The translations under genes and the position numbers were made by a program. 64,000 nt of DNA from Mesorhabditis belari (lineage: Eukaryota; Nematoda; Chromadorea; Rhabditida; Rhabditidae), in NCBI GenBank assembly GCA_958450365.1, contig CAUEEP010000938.1, positions 868,001 to 932,000 of the forward strand. The letters are read 5' to 3'. Below are positions 33,292 to 41,740 of the stretch, in pieces. The first letter of the stretch is position 1. Each line of letters begins with the position of its first letter. The notes under the pieces were generated by a model. That model was not told the DNA's origin. It ran no database searches and was given only the letters and a program-made list of their open reading frames with translations.

Positions 33292-36221
33292 TCAAATTTT
33301 TCCGTAACTGCTTTGATGCGCTTGGCTTTTCCGTCTATGGGGTATAACCGTATAGTAAGAGATTGAGAACCCGATTGGGTATCATTTCTAGAATCCTTTT
33401 CATTTCCACCTACTTTGCTTTGACGGTCGGTTTCGGGAACTGTTTCCAACATTCCACCACCGCTTTGTCACAGTCACAAAGAGCCGCTTTGCATTTATCG
33501 TCGGTGACTAAAGAAAGACAATGGTATTTAGAATACATTTTTCTCAATTGCACTTAATTTATCGCACCTGCACAAAGAGCCGTTCCATTGTCACACTTCC
33601 AACTGTAATCATCCACATATTCCCACGCAACATCGAAGCAGAGCTAAATTTTCGCGGGATTTTCATGAAATTTTTTTGTAAAACGCAAACCTTTTGATCA
33701 ACAGCTGCATCGTAACATTTATCGTGAAACATGCAGCATCTGAAACATTTCCACATTCCATATTCTCTCTAATAGTTGTGCGCACTACTATTTTTTCAAC
33801 CCCCCTCCTGGACCGCAATATTATTAGAGAGTGCACTACTACTAAAGAGTCTTATCATTTACCAAAGTAAGACAGATATAAGATTTGTTCCAAAAATTCT
33901 TGCAAAAAAAGCAACTTTCTAAAAATTTATTGGCTTTTGATAATAAAAAGTTAACTAGACAAAAAAACTACAACAGAATCATCGTTCGAATCATCATCCT
34001 TATCCAGTTCAATATATTTGAGTTGGTCCTTTTGATCGATTGTTCGAGACGAGCATTGGCGAGAAGTGTTGCGCCTTCAGGAATAGGTCCTTCTTTTTTG
34101 AAGCAATGAATGATACCATCTTCAGGGCCATCAGTAGCTGTGGTAGTTGCACAACTCTTGAACAAGCTTATGATGAGGTTTTTGGGAGCTCTTTCCAAGC
34201 ATTCCAAACACATTCAAGGTAATTTTTCATCGCTGGATCTCCATTTCGGCTCAAGGGTTTTGGTCAATTTATCATCTATCCCTCGTATTGTGCTCGAATC
34301 CCAGCCTTAAATGGTGCATTTCACATGACATCGGGAGCTTGTATGTACTTGGTGTATCCTCCGGGCACAATAATGGAAACAATTTGCAAATCCTTTAAAG
34401 TTTTTTGGTTGCTCCGCTTTTATGGGCAGAAAAGTTGTCCCAGACGATTAATCGTTTTCCGAATAGTAGAGCACCAAGAACCCTTCGAAGGTAGGACCCA
34501 ATTGAAGTATCATTCATCCATGTAGACCCATCCCAGTGTAGCTGTAGCTTGTTGTGGAACTTTGTAATTACTTTAGGATCCGGTCTAACTCGATTCAGCA
34601 ACACAAAGGCCCTACACTTGAAGCCATCATCACGGGCTGCTAACATCACGGTGATTCGCATCTTATCGTGACCTGTTGAAAGAATCGCCACCTCTTTGGA
34701 TCGGGATTGAATTTTTGAATCCATAAAACGATTTCCCATCGAGATCCATACCTAAAGAAAAAGATTATTTAGACAATAGTAAAAGTGACCAACAAAAATT
34801 ATACAATATTAAAATCGAACATGATGGACTATTTTCTAAGATTGAACTTTGATAACAATAAAGTTTAGCGCCGCAAAAGTCAAGACAATTCACAAACTTT
34901 ATACAGGTATATAAGAGCAAAAATGACTATAGCTTTGCGCAAACTTCGTAAGCAAATTTGAGTTAATGTGCCACTAAAACAACGTGTAGAAACAACAAAA
35001 AGATGTTTTTGCAAAAAAGACTTTGCACAACAATCTTTTTTTACTAACTTTTTCAAGTGAAGAATAGTTAACAAATGAATAGAAAAAGTCTCACTTTTGC
35101 TTGCTTGAATACCTTTAGAATGTCACATAAACATAAAGATATTCAGCCAAAAAGGTTTAGATCAAAAAGACACTATAAAAGCACTATAAATGCAAATTTT
35201 CAAGGGTGCATTACTTTCAACCCCCTCCCGGACCGTAATACTATTAGAGTGCACTACTATTAGAGAGAATACGGTAGATATATTTTTTTTGGATTTGGTA
35301 CTAGTCTGGCTTACAAGCCTTTCGTTTGACTTTTATTTTTGCTTCTTTTTCTTTTAGCTTTGAATGTTCTCTATTCTCTACAATCGTACAGCATTTGGCA
35401 CACCGTTGCTCTGGACATACACCCTGACCAACTTCGCCAAAAAACTCAAACCATTCAAAGCTGAAAGGAGCAATGACAAAAACCAAAGCTGGGCTCGAAC
35501 CCTAGGGCTCCTGCCTCTTATTCAAGCCCACTGACACTCGGCCACCGCGACATTGTTTTCGGCCTTTTAATTCAACTTATAAGCTCAAGTTCTGTTTTCT
35601 GCGGCAAAACTTTGAGCGCTTATAACTTTTGATAGAGTGCTGCGTTGCAAAAACAGAAAGCAGATCCGGAATCAGCGCAAAATTCGACATCGATTAGTAT
35701 ATGGCTCGTTTCATTTGGCCACTCAATTGACATTCCCTCGCGAAGAATACTCTCTAATAATTACTAGGGTGTGTTCCTTTCAAGAAATATCTCAAAATAG
35801 GAAACGGATGTATTTGAAATAAACTGAATATCTTTTAAATTGTAGAAGATATTCAAGGTATTCAGTTGATTTCTACCGTAACTTGTTTCTTATTTTATGC
35901 TATTTGTTGAGAGGAACACACTCTAATAATTACTGCACTCCCCGTTTTCAACACGAACTTGTCAATGCCATCGACCGGCTCGTGTGCTCCACCAATCCCG
36001 CACCAACAACCATAATTGTTGTAGACGAGGGCGTTATAGTGAAGCTCACATTCGGTGACCTTTATAGGAATTTTTTGAATGAAAAGAAAATTGCCAGATA
36101 CCTCTTCCAAATTCCACAAAGCGCCTACAGATGGTGGTGGGGAAGCGAGAGAGAAATTTGGAGAGAAAAGGAAAAGAATCGATGAGATGAAAGAAATACA
36201 GACAATCCGTCGCTCAATCAT
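33292..36221 (-). CDS. Secreted phospholipase A2
   Basis: Six exons join in frame to 160 aa: 36102-36221, 35959-36059, 33691-33739, 33568-33643, 33414-33507 and 33292-33334. A signal peptide (FISSILFLFSPNFSLA) leads to ALWNLEEV, then the calcium loop Y56-GCWCGIGG and the helix with the catalytic pair C75-CMFHDKCY (His79, Asp80). The second catalytic Asp is D129 in C126-DCD. Cysteines follow the group I/II sPLA2 pattern, with other Cys at 92, 107, 114 and 121. The enzyme should hydrolyse the sn-2 ester of phospholipids outside the cell, with calcium. Intron 2 (33740-35958) is 2.2 kb and holds a transposon; the others are 42-79 bp. A second set of first exons lies upstream. Confidence 0.88.
33757..35276 (-). 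mobile_element. Decayed pogo/Tigger-like DNA transposon inside the phospholipase intron
   Basis: Terminal regions are inverted repeats: tattctctctaatagttgtg on the left and its counterpart ending actattagagagaatacggt on the right, each with an inner copy of gcactactat and cccctcc.ggaccg. The minus strand encodes a DDE-superfamily transposase core: STGHDKMRITVMLAARDDG, then LIVWDNFSAH, PGGYTKYIQ and the pogo-type TDGPEDG near the end. Stops and frame breaks interrupt it and no helix-turn-helix N-terminus is visible, so it is inactive. The left end lies about 20 bp upstream of the 3' splice site of the host intron. Confidence 0.8.
35483..35560 (-). tRNA. tRNA-like sequence (Ser/Leu-like), probably pseudogene or SINE head
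   Basis: The minus strand has an A-box (GGTGGCCGAGTG) and a perfect B-box (GGGTTCGAGCCC) at tRNA spacing. The 5' half begins gtcgcggtggccgag, as in class II tRNAs, but its acceptor half does not pair with the 3' end (agctttgg). A functional tRNA is therefore unlikely. It lies between the transposon and exon 2 in intron 2 of the phospholipase gene. Confidence 0.5.
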
Positions 36222-37031
36222 TGTTTTCTAGAACTAAATTGAGTCGTTTGAGGGGAAACAAAATCGATTTAAAGTGTGAAAAAAGGGAAAATAAAGGAAA
36301 GTTCTTCATGTGGCAAAGCAGTAAAAGTAAAAGAATTATGAGAAAAGGCTTCATTTAGGCTTTTGACTTCTATAAAGTCATTAAATTGATTATCAGATTG
36401 TTAAATAAGAAGATAAGAAGATAAGTAGTTCAGAGTGATTAGATAAAGATAGTTATTGGTTTTAGTTTTTAGTTTTACTGCTTATCTCTTCTTTTAACTT
36501 TTTCCAAAACCACAACTTCAATTGAAATGAAATTAGATTGAAATTAGATTAAATGATCAAAGAAATCGGTGAAATCGGTGAAATTTCTAAAAGTTAAGAA
36601 ACCAATGCGTAGAACAAATGTGATTGGGAAAGAAAGTGGCTGACTGATGGGACAGACTCATTAAGGGGGAGGGGAGGGGACGATCCCAAGGGAAGGAAGG
36701 AGGAACACGTGACTCAGCCCTCCCTCAGTTCCCTTCTCAAAAGATTAACTGCTCCGCTTTGACCTTTCCGTTCAAATGATGCTATGCTATCAATGCTGAC
36801 CATTCCAAGACACAAAAAAACTTGAATGCCATCAAATGAAACCAGCTTGAGAAAAGAAATGGGTAATTAAACTGAGACAGAGATGGCTTTTGAAGGTTTT
36901 GGGATGATTTTTGAGCCAGAGCTAGGCTTGGTTATTGATCTGGTTATTGATAGTGTCAAATAGAAATCTTCTTGAGTGATTCATTTTGAATTAAATAGTA
37001 TTTTCATCCATCAGTCTTATAATTCCCCCAC

Positions 37032-37734
37032 CGATCGTTTCCATCCACTGGTTCTCCCTCTCCACCCGGTCCACACCATCGACCGTGTCCATTGTAGATG
37101 AGAGCGCTCACATTCAGCACACATTTCGATATCTGAAAAGCTTTTTAGTTTCTGAAAGCTTAGAAAGGAATCGTTAGTGGGTCTAGAAACCAAATGTGTC
37201 TCAAAGTTATTAAAACTTCAAAGATTTGATCCTTACACCAACCGAAAAAGCCGCTTAATGGCGGGTCTTTCTGGCAGTGTTATCGTCGTGGCGCAGTCAG
37301 GAAAGGACTTGTCTACGGCCCACACAATCCGGGTTCGACTCCTAGTTGTGTCGTGACTTTTGCTTTTTAGAAAAACGAACGATGAGATGCACAACTAGAT
37401 AGAATTCTAAGCCTAACAAAGGAAAAATCATGTAAATCGGCCAATGAACAGCCGAGAACTCGAGCGTACAAACAGCCAGACGACACTTCTCTTTTATATA
37501 TAGTAAATAGTGTTTCACCACTAGAAAACTCCAGGATTATTTTGATTTCAAAAAGCTAAATGCTTGATAGGTTTGCCTTTATCTCACTAAACCAAAAATC
37601 CATCCTATTCAAAGAGATCCAATGAATCTGACCTCATCGAAATTCCACAGAGCTCCCACTCGACGCGATCGCGATTCGGAGAAGTGATTCATCGAGAAGA
37701 GAAATAGAAGAACTAGCAAGAAATCGGGTTTCAT
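37032..37734 (-). CDS. Second phospholipase A2 5' exon set (alternative or orphan)
   Basis: Two exons, 37633-37734 and 37032-37132, encode a signal peptide (MKPDFLLVLLFLFSM) plus VGALWNFDE, then CVLNVSALIYNGHGRWCGPGG and EPVDGND. These parallel exons 1 and 2 of the downstream phospholipase. The second exon is 101 bp, the same length as its counterpart, and ends in the same phase, so it could splice onto the shared exon starting A-TGC-TGC at 33739 (giving DRCC). No own catalytic exon is found between 36222 and 37031. Either this is an alternative promoter and first-exon set, or an incomplete tandem duplicate. The calcium-loop cysteine is Arg here (GRWCG for GCWCG). Confidence 0.62.
37285..37362 (+). 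tRNA. tRNA-like sequence with pol III boxes
   Basis: Reads gtcgtggcgcagtcaggaaa followed 45 bp later by the perfect B-box gggttcgactcct and then cgtgactttt, a possible pol III stop. The cloverleaf is poor (weak acceptor pairing), so a tRNA-derived SINE or pseudogene is likelier than a working tRNA. It sits in the intron of the second phospholipase 5' exon set. Confidence 0.45.
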
Positions 37735-38550
37735 TTCACGAGTGTTTTTGATAGGGTTATAATTTTCAAATACAATTCGATATTCGATTTGTTTATAGAT
37801 AGACTGATTGTTGGGTAATTATTAGCTATGGGTAATTATTAGCACAATTCTTTGTCTCAGAGATGCCATTGGCGAGCAGATAGACTTCAAGAAATCAACA
37901 TGATGCAATTACTTTGGTCAAATACTCAAAACTCTTGTCCTGTTCTCTTGTTCTCTTGTCCAAACCCTAATCCTCAAATCATTTAGATTTAAATTTATAA
38001 TTTGCATTTAACTTCTTGTAGGGGACAGATTATGGCGATTGTATTGTCTTGTAGATTATGGTGATTGTATTGTCAACTTGTCACAAGATTTGCCGCTCTT
38101 TAAGATCCAAATATGAATCAGAGTAGAATGCTTCCGAAAATAGATACAAAGTAGTCAAACTTCCGGGTATTTTGTTTAGAGTGATTCATGTTTTGATAAG
38201 GAAATTGACTGGGGAACTGTTTGCAATTTTAGTGCTTCAACTCCAGAAGACTTTTTGGGGAACTTTGTACAATCAGAGCTATTGGAGAACTGAAGCAGGC
38301 CAAAATCAAGAAAAAAACCATTCAGTAACGTTTATAACATGAATTTCAACCTTTCAGTGAGATTTTTTTAGGATTAGTATGGTGCGGAATGGGAAAAAAG
38401 AGAGTGACTCCGAACACTTGCTTTATTTCCAATTCAAAATGCATTTTCATTAACGTTTATTCAAATGGGTGAGGCAATAAACGGGTAGTCTAGTGGTTTA
38501 GTTTAGTTTAGTGGAAATAAATCATTGGGTGTGTGAAGGAAAAGTCGCAA
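37735..38550. other. Intergenic, nothing recognised
   Basis: No gene seen. A short local duplication (gattatgg.gattgtattgtc) occurs near 38030-38075 and a short gtttagttta repeat near 38500. It presumably includes the promoter of the upstream phospholipase exon set. Confidence 0.4.
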
Positions 38551-38554
38551 AACA

Positions 38555-38910
38555 GAGTAAAAGATAGTTAAGGAAAAGAAACCTACCTTTTAGTGATATC
38601 ACCCTGGCCAGCATCATAAACAGTGATCATCGAATCCATTAATAGTCTAATAGTCACCAATAGAGGGCAGTAGTCGTCCTCTTCGCTTGTTGCCAAAGAT
38701 GGCAGGAATGAGATGAAGAGAGGCCGGTCAAACCATCAGTCGATGCCTAAAAGAAAGAAAATAGAAACGAAGAAAAAATAAAAAAAGTGAACAAAAGTAA
38801 AGAAAATCCCTTACCTATTCCTGTTTTCCCAAGTGATCGGCTAGCTGTGCTGGCTGAGCGCCGGCGGCTTCACCAACGCGTTTCTAGAGCTCATCTTGAA
38901 TTCGCTGAAA
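38555..38910 (-). pseudogene. Broken partial copy of the unidentified gene next door
   Basis: 38555-38703 is a near-identical copy of 39426-39580. It covers one exon and its donor (agg|gtaggt on the minus strand) and stops inside the following intron. All eight differences fall in codon positions 1 and 3 of the frame reading SEEDDYCPLL and DAGQGDITKR. Upstream, that frame hits a TGA. A preceding exon-like block (38819-38905) reads GEAAGAQPAQLADHLGKQE with a TAG inside. The intact first and last exons are absent. I read it as a decayed duplicate. Confidence 0.5.
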
Positions 38911-39292
38911 GTGAAAAAGTTAAGTAGGTTAAAAAGTCGACTAATAAGATAATTTAGGCTTAAAAACGATCTATAACAAAGCCAATCAAAATTTACAAAC
39001 TCTATCAAAAAAATTGTACGCTTTAGCTCAAAAACAACGGCTCTAATTTGTTAAAGTACTAAAAAAGGTAATAAATTTAAGCAATAACATTGCCAACAAA
39101 GCAATGATCAAAATGTTCAAATGAACAAAAGGATAAATCTTTATCTGAATGGTTGACAGTAAAAGTCCTTGCGTGCGGGCGAGAAGGATGAAAATCAAGA
39201 GGAATGTGACTCCAATCATCATCCATTGTGATTGGAGTGAAGAGGAGAATTTGAGATGAATGATATGACTTCCCCTCACAAAGCATTTCCTT

Positions 39293-40314
39293 TTATTTGA
39301 CCGATGAATATACATTTCGGGTGTCGGATTTTGCAAGTGATGGACCGGAATCGATGGAATCAAAGTGGGCAACTTCGAAAAGCGCCTCAGCGAACTTCAG
39401 AGTATAACGGCTCGGGAAAAACCTAAAGCACAACAGAGTAAAAGATAGTTAAGGAAAAGAAACCTACCTTTTAGTGATATCACCTTGGCCAGCATCATAA
39501 ACAGTGATTATCGAATCCACTAATAGTCTAATAGTCAGTAATAGAGGGCAGTAGTCGTCCTCTTCGCTTGCTGCCAAAGATGACTCTCAAACGACTAAAA
39601 ACAGAAATATTCCAAACCTTAAAACAAAAATTTTCCTGAACAAACGTTCAACAAAAACGCCGGGAACACAGCACCACTTCGTGCCAAAATCAAAAAGAAC
39701 GTCCCTGTGCGTCAACCAGAAGTGCGGAAGGGAAACGTGCGATGCAAGTCCTGATTCCACCAGTGACTCATAAGTTGCCAACTAAAAGATAGTTTTCTCA
39801 ACAATACAACTAAAACACTTACTTGAGTAGAAATATCTGGTGTTGGAGCCAAAATTCCAAGAACTTCCATTTGAAAAAGAGACGAAGCTCCTCCTCTGCG
39901 TGTAGTAGCGCCTTGTGGACTTAAAATTCTACTTTAGAAAAACACGCCTGCTTTCTTTCCGAGGTTTGCTTTGGGGACCAAACGTTGAACTGGAGTCAAG
40001 CATGACAACGTGTTTGGATTGCGATATGAAGAGCATTTGAAGCATTTGAAGAGCTTCATGTCGAAAGACAACCTCCCAGTATTCGTCAAGATAACGCTCT
40101 GCAGACATGCGGAAGAGGGCCAGTTCAGGACACGTGACAAGAATGCTAAATGCAAAATGGAAATAATACAAATTTGCACAAAACCTCCTAAGCCGCTGCT
40201 GTCCCCACTTGAACAAGGAAATGACAAGACTGGCGTGATAATCTTCTGCAGAGAGCTGAATCATTTTCGGCATTCTCCTTGCAGCAATGACATTTTTGCC
40301 ATGTAGAGAACTGC
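39293..40314 (-). CDS. Unidentified multi-exon gene (possibly partial or decaying)
   Basis: A series of minus-strand exon-like blocks with plausible splice sites: 40185-40314 (AEDYHASLVISLFKWGQQRL), about 39945-40145 (ELALFRMSAERYLDEYWEVV), 39823-39919 (MEVLGILAPTPDISTQ), 39659-39781 (LATYESLVESGLASHVSLPH, WLTHRDVLFDFGTKWCC), 39468 to about 39585 (SEEDDYCPLL, DSIITVYDAGQGDITKR) and 39293-39422 (YTLKFAEALFEVAHFDSIDS). The last ends VYSSVK and stop. Codon-like conservation between the two copies of one exon supports coding. Not every junction can be phased by eye (around 39920-39950 and 39585-39660). No initiator Met or family was recognised. Confidence 0.45.
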
Positions 40315-40390
40315 CTAAAAACACGATTTTTGCAGGCTTAATATCAATCAAAGAAAGCAAAAATCATCAAAAAATGTGAAAAAAACGACT

Positions 40391-40465
40391 AGGGGGACTT
40401 ACTCCCCTGGGGGGCAAACAGGGGGTCAAAGGGGGACAAAAAGGGGGACAAGGGGGGACACCCGA
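40391..40465 (+). repeat. Cluster of G-runs (potential G-quadruplex)
   Basis: Six runs of five or six G within about 75 bp of an AT-rich region, separated by 4-15 bases (agggggactt, ctggggggc, cagggggtc, aagggggac twice, aaggggggac). It meets the usual G-quadruplex rule on the plus strand, just upstream of the minus-strand unidentified gene. Confidence 0.85.
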
Positions 40466-40734
40466 AATGTATACCGATGAATGCAAATTTGGAAGCTGAT
40501 CAAAACGTACCACAGCGGGCACATACCAAAGCAAGATAAGTAAGAGAGTAAAAAGGGGAGCTGGTCAAAACAGCGCCGGCCAAAATAATGCGCTTGCAGT
40601 TTGCAGTTTATTTGTGTTTCTTATTTTCATTAGATGTAGAAAAAAAATAGCTATCTGCTGAGTTTTTTGGAGCTGTTTAGAACAAATCTGGGATGAGAGA
40701 ATGCCAAAAACGAAAAAGGGCTCAGAAAAGAGGT

Positions 40735-40930
40735 TAACTTAATCCAGACAGTCAAGACTTAATACTCTAATCTAGACTGAATACTCTATCTAGACTAAAT
40801 ACCGTAATCTAGCGTTTCTAGGCTGAAGCTACTATTCTAGATTGAATAACGTGATCCAGACCGTCAGGACTGAATAGTCTAATCTAGACTAAATACCCTA
40901 ATCTAGCGTTTCTAGGCTGAATATTCTCGC
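40735..40930. repeat. Diverged tandem repeat of TAATCTAGAC units
   Basis: Recurring ctaatctagactgaatact and gcgtttctaggctgaa segments make roughly three diverged units of about 50-90 bp. Confidence 0.75.
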
Positions 40931-41740
40931 TGAGCTTTTCTCGAGCTGAGCTTTTCTGAGGCTGAGCTTTTCTCGACACCAATTCTGTTTCAAGAGTGAT
41001 CCCAAAGTATGCAAAATGTAGATAATTTCATTCTGCATCCAATAAGAATAAGAAACCCATAGAAACAACCGCGGAGGGGCTATTTTTGCCGTGGTGCTGT
41101 TTGTACACGGCACTGTTTTGACCAGTTCCTCAAATTTAGCTGTTTTCCGACAGTTTTGCGCCGGATATGCAAATTTTTTAGTGCTTTGGTGTTTGCCGAC
41201 TTTTGTTATTTTAGAAAATTCTATTTCTTGAAGGTACTGTACATTTCTAAAGCGTTAAAATCATACGGTATTAAGTCGAAACTAGATGGAGTACCCCTAG
41301 ATGGAGTACCCCTAGATGGAGTAACTAGTACCCCCAGTACCAGCTACGGTAGCTTTTGGAAGATACACGCTTTGGAAAATACTTGTAAATCTCCATTTCA
41401 AAGTCTTTCAAAATCCCAAAATGTTTTCGGATCGAAATTTGAGTGCAAAACCCTTCTCTCAAAGCTCTCTCTTATCAGGGATTTGATTTATTGGCATTTT
41501 TTTGATTTCAGCTCAAAAAATGGCTTTCTTATCACATGTACCATTGGTGGATTCGAGAGAGGCGAATTCATTGCCCACATTCCCCTCGCGAACTTTCGAA
41601 CCCTTCACTTGTTTTTTTGTAAATTTTTGTACCAAAAAGTTGCCATATATAGACGGTTGTTCCTCATTTTGATCAAGAACTTTCCTACTCGACTTGCGGC
41701 ACACGGCACACGGCTACAAAATCCCCCATATTGTTTAGCG

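Noticed and set aside
41156..41740. In-frame extension upstream of the GH5 start
   Set aside because: The extension lacks family sequence, whereas an acceptor (attgtttag) lies 2 bp before the ATG at 41741, which begins a proper signal peptide.
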